This document shows, piece after piece, positions 1 to 7,408 of a stretch of DNA of 20,178 nt. Origin of the DNA: Gemmatimonadales bacterium. Lineage in GTDB: Bacteria > Gemmatimonadota > Gemmatimonadetes > Gemmatimonadales > GWC2-71-9. The stretch's first letter is position 1, and each line of letters opens with the position of its first letter. Where the stretch lies: NCBI GenBank assembly GCA_030601605.1, contig JAUVTI010000018.1, forward strand, positions 1-20,178, in the 5' to 3' direction. The position numbers and the translations under genes are program-made. The notes under the pieces are model-generated. The model saw nothing but the letters and a program-made list of their open reading frames with translations, was not told the origin of the DNA and made no database searches.

Positions 1-1137
1 AGTCTGCAGATCGGCAACCTGGTTCCCGTGATGCTGCTGGCCCACCTGCAGCGCGCAGGTGGCAAGCCGCTGGTCGTGATCGGCGGCGGGACCGGCTTGA
101 TCGGCGACCCCAGCGGCAAGCGCTCCGAGCGTCCGCTTCAGGACGAGGACACCATCCGCGAAAACGCGGCGCGGCAGCGGGCGCAGCTGGAGCGATTCCT
201 GGACTTCTCCGCCGGGCCTTCCGGCGCCGAGGTAGTGGACAACGCCGAGTGGCTCACCGCGCTGGGCCTGGTCTCCTTCCTGCGCGACGTGGGCAAGCAC
301 TTCACGCTCTCCTACATGCTCCAGAAGGAGTCGGTGAAGAGCCGCCTGGAGGAGGGGATCTCGTACACCGAGTTCAGCTACATGCTGCTCCAGGCGTACG
401 ACTTCCTGCAGCTCTACCGTCACAAGGATTGCGAGCTCCAGCTCGGCGGCTCCGACCAGTGGGGAAACATCACCGCGGGGCGCGAGCTCGTGCGGCGCGT
501 GACGGAATCCGAGGTGCACGGGCTCACGGCGCCACTTCTCACGACGTCCGGCGGCGGCAAGTTCGGCAAGACGGAAGAGGGAAGCGTCTGGCTCGATCCC
601 GCGATGACCTCGCCCTACCGGTTCTACCAGTTCTGGATGAACGTGGACGACCGGGACGTGCTGCCCTACCTCAGGCGCCTCACCTTCCTGCCCCGCGACG
701 AGATCGGCGAACTGATGGAGCGGCACACCGGGCAGCCCGAGGAGCGCGTCCCCCACAAGGCCCTCGCCGGCGACATCACCGCCAGGGTGCACGGCGAGCA
801 GGCGGCCGAGAGCGCGCAGTCGGCATCTCGAGTGATGTTCGGCGAGCTCGACCCGCGCGAAGCAGGCGCGGTCACGTGGGAGACGCTCGCTGGTGAGCTG
901 CCGAGCGGTGAGCTCCGGCTGTCGGGCGAGATCTCCGCCGTTGAGCTGCTGGCGAAGTCGAACCTGTGCAAGTCAAAGGGCGAGGCGCGGCGCCTGCTCG
1001 GGCAGGGCGGTGTCTCGCTCAACCGCCAACCGCTCGCGGCCGACGCGTCCGTCGGGCCTGATCAGGTGCTGGAGGGCGGCTACCTCTGGCTGCGGCGCGG
1101 CAAGAAGGCCGACTTCATCTTCAGAGTCTCGAGTTGA
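1..1137 (+). CDS. tyrS: Tyrosyl-tRNA synthetase, 3' part (5' end outside window)
   Basis: Charges tRNA-Tyr with tyrosine in the cytoplasm (class I aminoacyl-tRNA synthetase). The frame is open from base 1, so the gene starts upstream; 378 codons are visible. The fragment begins inside the HIGH region, which reads SLQIGNLVPV. It continues with GGGTGLIGDPSGK, the tyrosine-pocket stretch LLQAYDFLQLY, LGGSDQWGNITAG, and the KMSKS-equivalent loop KFGKTEEGS, all typical of bacterial TyrS. The C-terminal part (SNLCKSKGEARRLL, GGVSLN) is an S4 RNA-binding domain. The first HIGH residue is Q rather than the usual H. The 3' end overlaps the convergent HIT gene by 17 nt. Family identity is certain; only about the first 40 residues are missing. 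Confidence 0.97.
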   Translation, partial: SLQIGNLVPVMLLAHLQRAGGKPLVVIGGGTGLIGDPSGKRSERPLQDEDTIRENAARQRAQLERFLDFSAGPSGAEVVDNAEWLTALGLVSFLRDVGKHFTLSYMLQKESVKSRLEEGISYTEFSYMLLQAYDFLQLYRHKDCELQLGGSDQWGNITAGRELVRRVTESEVHGLTAPLLTTSGGGKFGKTEEGSVWLDPAMTSPYRFYQFWMNVDDRDVLPYLRRLTFLPRDEIGELMERHTGQPEERVPHKALAGDITARVHGEQAAESAQSASRVMFGELDPREAGAVTWETLAGELPSGELRLSGEISAVELLAKSNLCKSKGEARRLLGQGGVSLNRQPLAADASVGPDQVLEGGYLWLRRGKKADFIFRVSS

Positions 1138-1540
1138 TCAGCTCGGCCATCCGGTCGAGCTCCTCGCGCCCCACCACCTGCGGGTAGCCCTTTGGGAACC
1201 TCAGCCCGAAGGTGTCGTCCTCGAAGCGCGGCAGCACGTGCAGGTGAAGGTGGAACACTTCCTGCCCCGCCGCGCTCCCGTTCGCGGTCCAGACGTTGAA
1301 GCCCGCGGCGCCCACCGCGTCCACTATGGCCGATCCCAGCCGGGCGCTCACCTCGAAAAGACGGCCGGCCAGGTTTCCCGGACAGGACTCCAGGTCGTCG
1401 AAATGCTCGCGGGGGATCACCAGCGTGTGCCCGCCGTAGACCGGGTACGTATCCATGAACGCCACGACCTCGTCGTCCTCGTAGACGACGCTGGCCGGGG
1501 AGCTGCCCCGCAGGATGTCGCAGAAGACACAGCCCGCCAT
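1121..1540 (-). CDS. HIT-family (histidine triad) nucleotide hydrolase
   Basis: 139 aa, the usual length of a single-domain HIT protein (HinT/HIT-like), which hydrolyses or transfers from nucleoside phosphoramidates or dinucleotides. The triad is visible as HLHLHV at residues 97-102, with the middle H99 the expected nucleophile. C4 and C7 (CVFC), with H46 and H97, match the zinc-binding set of the zinc-carrying HIT branch. GHTLVIP at 37-43 is another family mark. I chose the ATG at 1538-1540 over the GTG three bases upstream because it forms a TGATG junction with the stop of the upstream aminotransferase gene, suggesting translational coupling. The 3' end runs 17 nt into tyrS on the other strand. 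The physiological substrate cannot be told from sequence. Confidence 0.93.
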   Translation of the reverse strand: MAGCVFCDILRGSSPASVVYEDDEVVAFMDTYPVYGGHTLVIPREHFDDLESCPGNLAGRLFEVSARLGSAIVDAVGAAGFNVWTANGSAAGQEVFHLHLHVLPRFEDDTFGLRFPKGYPQVVGREELDRMAELINSRL

Positions 1541-2709
1541 CACCCGCCCCGCAGGATGTCCACCACGCGCTCCAACTCCTCCACCGTGTTGTAGCAGTGG
1601 GGCGAGAGCCTGATCGAGCCCTCCCTCAGCGCGCCCACCACACCGGCCTGCTTGAGCGCGTGGTAGGATTCGGCCACGTGCTCCGTTCTAACGCACACGA
1701 TCGAGCTGTCGTGCCCGCAGCCCGTCGGTGACATGATCTCGAACTCGCCGCGCTCCGCCGCCTCGAGCAGGGGACGCCGCACCTGGACCAGGTAATCTGC
1801 GATGCGGTCCACGCCGAGCTCCATCAGCAGGTTGATGCTCTCGGTCATCGCCGCCATCTCCTGAAATGGCGGGGTGCTCAGCTCGAAGCGCCGCGCGTCC
1901 TTGCGCAGAGTCGTGTCGTAGTCGGTGAGGTGTGAGAAGTCGTCCACGCCCTCGTATGAGAGCCACCCGGCGAGGACAGGGCGAAGTTCCTGGATCAGCT
2001 CGCGCCGCACGTAGAGGATCCCCGACCCCCAGGGGGAGAGCAGCCACTTCTGGCCGCCCGCCGCCAGCATGTCGACCGGGGTGCGCTTCACGTCGAGCGG
2101 CAGCTGCCCCAGACCCTGGATGGCGTCCACCACCAGATAGGTCCCGTTCTCGCGGCAGGCCGCGCCCAGCAGGTCGAGATCCGCGCGGTATCCGTTGGAG
2201 AACTGCACGAAGGAAATCGCGAGCACGCGGATCCGCGGGTCCTTGAGGCGCTCGAGCAGGTACCCCTCGCTCGGCCAACCCTCGGCCGAGACCGGCGCGA
2301 TCTCCACGTCCACGCCGCGCTCGCGCAGCAACAGCCACGGGTACACGTTAGCCGGAAACTCCTTGTCGCTGACCAGCACGGTCTCGCCCCGCTCGATCGG
2401 CAGGGCCCCGGCCGCCGCGTTCAGCCCGAAGCTCGTGTTGGTGACGAGCGCTATCTCTTCGGCGTCAGCGTTGATCAGCCGCGCCGCGGCGGCCCGCGCA
2501 TCGCTGGTTACGGCGCCGAGCTCCTGGTGGGACAGCAGATGCGGCGCCGCGCGCCGGGCGGTGAATGCGTCGAGCACCCGCCGGGTGCGCTCCGGGAGGG
2601 GTCCGATGCTCGCGTTGTTCAGGTAGGTGGTTTCCGCCGTCCACGGGAATTCCTCCTTCCGCAGCCGACGAAGGACTTGGCCGAGTTCTGGGGGCGCCGA
2701 TGCTTCCAC
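1540..2709 (-). CDS. Class V aminotransferase-fold PLP enzyme
   Basis: 389 aa, a normal length for the class V fold (cysteine desulfurase, isopenicillin-N epimerase, kynureninase relatives). Visible marks are the N-terminal TTYLNNASIGPLP, the PLP-contacting DAIQGLGQLPLD, and the Schiff-base lysine in GGQKWLLSP (K221 from this start). The C-terminal REGSIRLSPHCYNT has the class V consensus. The separate catalytic-cysteine loop of SufS/IscS desulfurases (GHHC-type) is not seen, so I do not call it a desulfurase. Start: GTG at 2707-2709 has GGAGAG about 10 nt upstream; GTG at 2725-2727 (395 aa) is the alternative and has no clear ribosome site. The open frame continues to 3096, but that part lies antisense to the patatin gene and is not protein-like. 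It is coupled to the HIT gene. The reaction is unknown. Confidence 0.88.
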   Translation of the reverse strand: MEASAPPELGQVLRRLRKEEFPWTAETTYLNNASIGPLPERTRRVLDAFTARRAAPHLLSHQELGAVTSDARAAAARLINADAEEIALVTNTSFGLNAAAGALPIERGETVLVSDKEFPANVYPWLLLRERGVDVEIAPVSAEGWPSEGYLLERLKDPRIRVLAISFVQFSNGYRADLDLLGAACRENGTYLVVDAIQGLGQLPLDVKRTPVDMLAAGGQKWLLSPWGSGILYVRRELIQELRPVLAGWLSYEGVDDFSHLTDYDTTLRKDARRFELSTPPFQEMAAMTESINLLMELGVDRIADYLVQVRRPLLEAAERGEFEIMSPTGCGHDSSIVCVRTEHVAESYHALKQAGVVGALREGSIRLSPHCYNTVEELERVVDILRGG

Positions 2710-2755
2710 GTTGCCGTCTCTCTCCACAGGTGCGTAGCATTGGGGATATGGCTCC

Positions 2756-2814
2756 GCGTCCCGCGGACGCCGAAAGGTAGCTACCCGCCGCGGGTTGCGG
2801 CTACGCCGCCGCGG
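2756..2814. promoter_or_regulatory. Repeat-dense divergent intergenic region (possible operator)
   Basis: The gap between the divergent PLP-enzyme and patatin genes holds three structures within about 60 bases. An inverted repeat GCGTCC-CGC-GGACGC lies at 2756-2770. A perfect 10-bp palindrome GGTAGCTACC lies at 2776-2785. A near-perfect tandem repeat follows: GCTACCCGCCGCGG at 2780-2793 and GCTACGCCGCCGCGG at 2800-2814. The shared 9-mer CCGCCGCGG recurs at 21 bp, about two helical turns, as in tandem regulator sites. A weak possible + strand promoter is TTGCCG (2711-2716) and TAGCAT (2735-2740) with an 18-base spacer. The repeats are directly visible; the regulatory role is inference. Confidence 0.35.
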
Positions 2815-2845
2815 TGCTGGGCAACGCGAGATTGGAGATGGGGAA

Positions 2846-3907
2846 GTGACCGGAACCGAACGGGACTTCACGCTCGTACTGGGCGGCGGCGGAATGAAGG
2901 GGCTGGCCCACATCGGGGCGCTCACCGCGTTCGAGGAGAAAGGCTTCTTTCCCACCGACATGGTGGGCTCCAGCATTGGAGCGCTGGTCGCCGCCGCGTG
3001 GTGCGCCGGCGCGGCCGCGGAGGACATCAAGCAGCTCGCCATCCACGTCAAGCAGCGGGACCTCTTCCGCCTCGCACACCGCGAGATGGCGCTCAAGCGC
3101 CTGCGGTCACCGGGACTCTACCGCAGGGAGCCGTTGCAGCAGGTGGTCCACGGCATGCTCGGCGATGTGACGTTCCAGGACCTCGAGCGCCCCCTGCTCG
3201 TGAACACCGTGGACGTGAACACGGGCACGCAGGTGCTGTGGGGCGCTCCCGGGCTCGACGACATCCCCGTGGCCGATGCGGTGATCGCCTCCTGCTCGCT
3301 GCCCGGTTACCTGCCGCCGCACGAGATCCGCGGGCGGCACTTCATGGACGGCGCGGCGGTCTCCAACCTCCCGCTCGGCGTCGCGGCCGCCCGCGAGCGC
3401 GACCTGGTGGTGGCCGTGGACGTCGGATCGAGCGGGGTGCTCAAGGCTGACATGCACCTGGCTGGATTCGCGGCCGTGTATGCGCGCGCCATCGAGATCG
3501 CGATCGAGAACCGCCGCACCAGCATGCTGCGGCTGTGGGATCAGCCACCGCTTCTGTTGATCCAGCCGCGTGTGGAGCGGTTCGGGATGTTCTCCTTCGG
3601 CCACAACCGTGAGATCGTCGAAGAGGGGTACCGGGCCACCATCGACGCTCTGGGGGACTGCTCGGAGCTACCGGAGCCCTCGGCCCACGGAGTGTTTCCG
3701 CGCGAGCGTTACGCGGTGAGCGTGGACAGGGAGCATTGCATCGGATGCGGAGCGTGCCTGATCCACGGGCCCCCCGGGCTGTTCCAGCTGGACGAGTCCG
3801 GCAAGGCCGTCGTCACGGCCAGCGAGCAGGTATGGTCTCCGGTGGAAGTGGACTTCGTGCGGCAGTGCCCGACCTATGCGATTGGCGTGCACCCGGTGGA
3901 GGGGTAG
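2846..3907 (+). CDS. Patatin-like phospholipase fused to C-terminal ferredoxin-type Fe-S domain
   Basis: 353 aa. Residues 8 to about 200 are a patatin-like serine lipase domain: oxyanion-hole glycine motif GGGGMKG (13-19), nucleophile elbow GSSIG with S43, and the dyad aspartate in MDGAAV (D168; DGA replaces the commoner DGG). Residues from about 285 form a ferredoxin-like module: VDREHCIGCGAC with C298, C301 and C304, then GLFQLDESGKAVV, then QCPTYAIGV with C341. The C-x2-C-x2-C...CP pattern is that of a single [4Fe-4S] ferredoxin. There is no signal peptide or membrane segment, so it is probably cytosolic. GTG at 2846 is preceded by GGAG (2834-2837) at a good spacing; the open frame from 2795 would add a low-complexity leader. 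The stop abuts the convergent ABC gene. Acyl-ester hydrolysis is known for the family; the role of the Fe-S part is unknown. Confidence 0.9.
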   Translation: MTGTERDFTLVLGGGGMKGLAHIGALTAFEEKGFFPTDMVGSSIGALVAAAWCAGAAAEDIKQLAIHVKQRDLFRLAHREMALKRLRSPGLYRREPLQQVVHGMLGDVTFQDLERPLLVNTVDVNTGTQVLWGAPGLDDIPVADAVIASCSLPGYLPPHEIRGRHFMDGAAVSNLPLGVAAARERDLVVAVDVGSSGVLKADMHLAGFAAVYARAIEIAIENRRTSMLRLWDQPPLLLIQPRVERFGMFSFGHNREIVEEGYRATIDALGDCSELPEPSAHGVFPRERYAVSVDREHCIGCGACLIHGPPGLFQLDESGKAVVTASEQVWSPVEVDFVRQCPTYAIGVHPVEG

Positions 3908-5740
3908 CTACGCGCCCGTCCTGATGGCGGCGGAGCGCCGCGACAGCTCCACACTCACCAGCCTCTGGTACAGCCCCCCCGCGTGCACCAGGTCGTCGTG
4001 CGGTCCGTACTCCACCAGCCGCCCGTGGTCGAGTACGGCTATGCGGTCGGCCTCGGCCACGGTGGACAGCCGGTGCGCGATGACCAACACGGTCCGATTC
4101 TCCAACAGCCGGTGGATGGCGATCTGCACGAGCCGTTCCGACTCGGAGTCGAGGTTGGAGGTTGCCTCGTCGAGGATCAGGATCGGTGGGTCCCGCAGCA
4201 GCGCCCGCGCAATCGCAACGCGCTGACGCTCGCCGCCCGAGAGCCGCATGCCACGCTCCCCGAGCAGCGTGTCGTAACCGCGCGGCAGCCGCTCTATGAA
4301 GTGGTGGGCGTTGGCGGCCTTTGCCGCCTCCACCACCGCCTCGATGCTCGCTCCCTCCTGCTCGCCGTAGGCGATGTTGCGCCGCACCGTGTCGTTGAAG
4401 ATCACTGTGTGCTGGCTGACGATCCCGAGCGACTGCCGCACTGTGCGCCGGCTGTAGTGGGAGATCGGTACGCCATCCACCAGCACGGAGCCGCGCTGGG
4501 GCTCCAGGAAGCGAGGCAGCAGGTCCACCAGGGTGGACTTCCCCGCCCCGGAAGGCCCCACCAGAGCCAGCACCTCGCCGCGCTCGACCGCGAGGTCCAC
4601 TCCGCGCAGCACCCAGTCGTCTTTCTCGTACGCCACCCAGACGTTGTCGAACCGGATCTCCCGCTCGAAGCCTGGGAATGCCGGTGCATCCGGCGGATCC
4701 ACGTCCTCGGGCGGCAGGTCCATCACCTCGTAAATGCGCTCCGCGGCGCCGAGGGCCGTCTCCGCCAGAGCCGGGAACTGCGACAACCGCTTGACCGGCG
4801 GCAGCAACCGCAGCGAGACCGCCAGGAAGGCGACCAGCACCTCCGGCCGCAGCGCCTGCGCGTCGCCCGCCAGCCGTGAAGCCGCCACGAGCAGCACCAC
4901 GAACACCACGGCGCCCACCGTCTCACTGACCGGTCCCGCCAGCGTGGCGAGGCGCCGGGCCTTGAGAATGCCGCGGAAGTAGCGCTCCACCGCCGCCGTA
5001 AAGCGGAGGCGTTCGTACTCCTCGGCGCCGTGCGCCTTCACCACGCGCGCGCCTTCGACCGTCTCGCTCATTATCGCGGTGAGCTCCCCGCGGTCCTCCA
5101 GGGCGGCGCGGATGCGGGTCCGCATGCGCGCCAGTATCGGCCGCATGACCACCACTATCACGGGTGCGAGCAGCAGCGTTACCAGCGCGAGCCGCCACGA
5201 GAGGGAGAACAGCACCAGCACGTATACCGCGACCAGAAGCAGATTCTGCAGCGCCGAGACCAGGGCGGCGCTGACCATCTCCTTCGCCTGGTCCGCGTCC
5301 GCGACCATGCGGCTGAGCAGCTGCCCTCCCTTCGTGCGCTGGAAGAACCCCAGACCGAGCTGCTGCACGTGGCTGTACAGCCCTACGCGCAGATCGCGCG
5401 CCACGCCCTCCTGGATGACCTGTCCCAGGTAGCCCGCCACGTAGACCGCGACGTTCTTCACGGCCACCGCACCCAGGATCAGGAGCACGACGTTGCGCAG
5501 CGCGGTGGCGCGGTCCCCCGTCTCGAGCCATCCCCCCAAGACGAGCGCCAGCACGCGCTCCAGTACGGTGGGCGCCTCCGCCAGCCCGGAGGCCGCTCCG
5601 AACAGCAGCCGGAGCAGCGGGATCAGCAGCGCGAGCGTGAGTCCATCGAGCACGGACGCCACGACGGCGGCTGCGAAGCTCGTGAGGAAGATGAGGCGGT
5701 AGGGTCCTACGTGGCCCAACAGGCGCCGGTAGCGTCGCAT
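3908..5740 (-). CDS. MsbA-type ABC exporter (fused permease and ATPase)
   Basis: 610 aa half-transporter expected to work as a homodimer in the inner membrane. Residues 1 to about 330 carry the six-helix type-I exporter transmembrane domain (first helices around 14-50, later ones near 80-110, 155-200 and 270-320). The ATPase domain follows: Walker A GPSGAGKST with K401, the Q-loop region IVSQHTVIFNDTVRRNI, signature LSGGERQR, Walker B LILDEATSNLD with D524 and E525, and the switch histidine in VIAHRLSTV. Overall layout and length resemble MsbA lipid flippases and related lipid or glycan exporters; the substrate cannot be deduced. The ATG start at 5740 overlaps the stop of the upstream porX-like gene (TGATG), so the two are probably translated together. 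Its stop directly touches the patatin gene's stop. Confidence 0.92.
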   Translation of the reverse strand: MRRYRRLLGHVGPYRLIFLTSFAAAVVASVLDGLTLALLIPLLRLLFGAASGLAEAPTVLERVLALVLGGWLETGDRATALRNVVLLILGAVAVKNVAVYVAGYLGQVIQEGVARDLRVGLYSHVQQLGLGFFQRTKGGQLLSRMVADADQAKEMVSAALVSALQNLLLVAVYVLVLFSLSWRLALVTLLLAPVIVVVMRPILARMRTRIRAALEDRGELTAIMSETVEGARVVKAHGAEEYERLRFTAAVERYFRGILKARRLATLAGPVSETVGAVVFVVLLVAASRLAGDAQALRPEVLVAFLAVSLRLLPPVKRLSQFPALAETALGAAERIYEVMDLPPEDVDPPDAPAFPGFEREIRFDNVWVAYEKDDWVLRGVDLAVERGEVLALVGPSGAGKSTLVDLLPRFLEPQRGSVLVDGVPISHYSRRTVRQSLGIVSQHTVIFNDTVRRNIAYGEQEGASIEAVVEAAKAANAHHFIERLPRGYDTLLGERGMRLSGGERQRVAIARALLRDPPILILDEATSNLDSESERLVQIAIHRLLENRTVLVIAHRLSTVAEADRIAVLDHGRLVEYGPHDDLVHAGGLYQRLVSVELSRRSAAIRTGA

Positions 5741-7308
5741 CAGCGGGAGGCGCGCGGCGTGAGCAGCGCCACCGGGAGGATCATCTCCTCAGGCGTGACC
5801 CCGCCGTGCAGGAACGAGCCGCGATAGCGCGCCTGGTACTCGCGCAACTTGGTCGGGTAGACGAAGAAGTGATCACCGGCTGCCATCAGGAGGCGCACAC
5901 CGAGGCGCATCTTGGGCAGACCCCAGGCAGGCAGGTTGTCCACCATGATCGCTGTCGAGCGGTCCTCCGCGCGCAGGTCCTCACCGAATTTGTAGCGCAG
6001 ATTCGCCGTCGCGTCCCGCTTGGCGAACACGGTGGCCGGCGTGTGGCAGTGGATCGAGCCGTGGTCGGTGGTCAGCAGCACCGGCACGCCGCGTCGCTCC
6101 GCCTCTCGCAGCGAGCGGAACAGCGCTGAGTCCTCGAACCAGGTCGCCGTGACGGCGCGCAGCGCCTGGGAGTCACGCGCCACCTCGTACAGAATCGCGT
6201 TCTCAGCGCGGCCGTGCGTCAGCTGGTCGATGAAGTTGAAGACCAGCGCGGTGACCCCCTTCTGCGACAGGTACCCGGGGACGCGCCGGACCAGCGCCTC
6301 CCCCTCGGATGCCGTGGTCAGTTTCTCGTAACGGACCGGAACCGAGTCACCCACGAGCTCCTTGAGCTGCTCACTGAGCAGCTCCGCTTCGTGGGCGTTG
6401 AGGCTCTCGTCGTCCCTGTCGCCCCACCAGGCCGGGTGCCGCTCCTTGATCTCGATGGGGAACAGGCCGCTGAAGATGGAGTTGCGGGAAAACGGGGTCG
6501 CCGTGGGGAGTATGCTGTAGTAATACGACTCCTCCATGTCGAACAGCTCGGTGATCTGGGGCTTGAGCAGCTCCCACTGGTCGAGCCGCAGACAATCCAC
6601 GACCACGAACATCACGCTCTCGTGCGCCTCGAGGAGCGGTACCAGGAACTCGCTGCAGACGTCCACCGAGAGCGGCGGCCGGTCTTCGCTGGGGTGAGCC
6701 AGCCACCCTGGGTAGTGCGACCTGATGAACTGCGCGAAGTCGTCGTGCAGGCTCTTCTGAAAGCCCTCCAACGCATCCTGTAGCCCGGTCTCGTCACTCT
6801 GCCCGAGCCGCGCGTCCCACTGCATCGTCTCCACCACCAGCTCGGTCCACTCACGCCATCCCAGACGGGCGCCGCGTCGCTGCTCGAGCTCGCGGAACCT
6901 GGTCACGAAGTCGCGCGCCAGACGCTGCTGCCGGATCCTGTCTCCCTCGAGCAGCCGCGTGACCACGGTGAGCACCTGGCGCGGGTTGACCGGCTTCACG
7001 AGGTAGTCCTCCAGCCGGATCCCGATGGCCTCGTGCATGGTGGCGGACTCTTCGCTCTTGGTCACCATCACGACGGGGACGGCGGGGTCGGTGGAGCGGA
7101 TCTCCGGCACCAAATCCAGGCCCCTGCGGCCGGGGAGCTGCTCGTCGAGCAGGATCAGCCCGTAGGGCTGGCGCCGCAGCAGCGCCAGGGCGTCGTCGCC
7201 GTGGGCCGCGAGCTCGACCTTGTAGCCGTGCTCCTCGAGAAAGAGCACGTGCGCGCTGAGCGACTCGACTTCGTCGTCGACCCAGAGGATGGTCCGTGGA
7301 CGTGGCAT
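5740..7308 (-). CDS. porX: PorX-like response regulator with PglZ/alkaline-phosphatase-fold output
   Basis: 522 aa. Residues 1-122 are a receiver domain: acidic pocket D11-D12, phospho-acceptor D55 in LLDEQLPG, T83 and K105 (VKPVN). A helical linker follows (about 123-225). A PglZ domain of the alkaline-phosphatase superfamily comes next: VVVDCLRLDQW (D238), PTATPFSRNSIFSG (the probable threonine nucleophile is T269 or T271), TDHGS metal-ligand motif, and the C-terminal FLHGGVTPEEMILPVA. This is the architecture of PorX, known in Bacteroidota as the regulator of type IX secretion and, for studied members, a phosphodiesterase on oligoadenylates. No PorY kinase or secretion gene is in view, so here the role is open. 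It is coupled to the ABC exporter gene downstream. A candidate promoter at 7315-7343 would make the mRNA almost leaderless. Confidence 0.9.
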   Translation of the reverse strand: MPRPRTILWVDDEVESLSAHVLFLEEHGYKVELAAHGDDALALLRRQPYGLILLDEQLPGRRGLDLVPEIRSTDPAVPVVMVTKSEESATMHEAIGIRLEDYLVKPVNPRQVLTVVTRLLEGDRIRQQRLARDFVTRFRELEQRRGARLGWREWTELVVETMQWDARLGQSDETGLQDALEGFQKSLHDDFAQFIRSHYPGWLAHPSEDRPPLSVDVCSEFLVPLLEAHESVMFVVVDCLRLDQWELLKPQITELFDMEESYYYSILPTATPFSRNSIFSGLFPIEIKERHPAWWGDRDDESLNAHEAELLSEQLKELVGDSVPVRYEKLTTASEGEALVRRVPGYLSQKGVTALVFNFIDQLTHGRAENAILYEVARDSQALRAVTATWFEDSALFRSLREAERRGVPVLLTTDHGSIHCHTPATVFAKRDATANLRYKFGEDLRAEDRSTAIMVDNLPAWGLPKMRLGVRLLMAAGDHFFVYPTKLREYQARYRGSFLHGGVTPEEMILPVALLTPRASR

Positions 7309-7314
7309 GTTCGA

Positions 7315-7343
7315 AACCTAGGTGGGAGCCCCCCCAGCATCAA
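7315..7343 (-). promoter_or_regulatory. Candidate promoter for the porX-ABC exporter operon
   Basis: On the minus strand, TTGATG (7343-7338) and TAGGTT (7320-7315) are separated by 17 bases, close to the sigma-70 pattern. Only six bases lie between the -10 box and the ATG at 7308, so transcription would begin at or next to the start codon, giving a leaderless message. No strong ribosome site precedes the ATG, which is consistent. The boxes are visible; the function is inferred. Confidence 0.4.
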
Positions 7344-7408
7344 CGCGCCCTGGCCGCGCTGTGACGCGGCTCATACATTGACCGACACGTGCAGGGCAAG
7401 TTCCGACC

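Noticed and set aside
1540..2709. Cysteine desulfurase feeding the neighbouring Fe-S patatin
   Set aside because: The catalytic-cysteine loop of desulfurases is not seen; only the general class V fold is supported.
2710..3096. N-terminal extension of the PLP enzyme
   Set aside because: It is antisense to the patatin domain and not protein-like; the conserved part begins well inside the shorter GTG starts.
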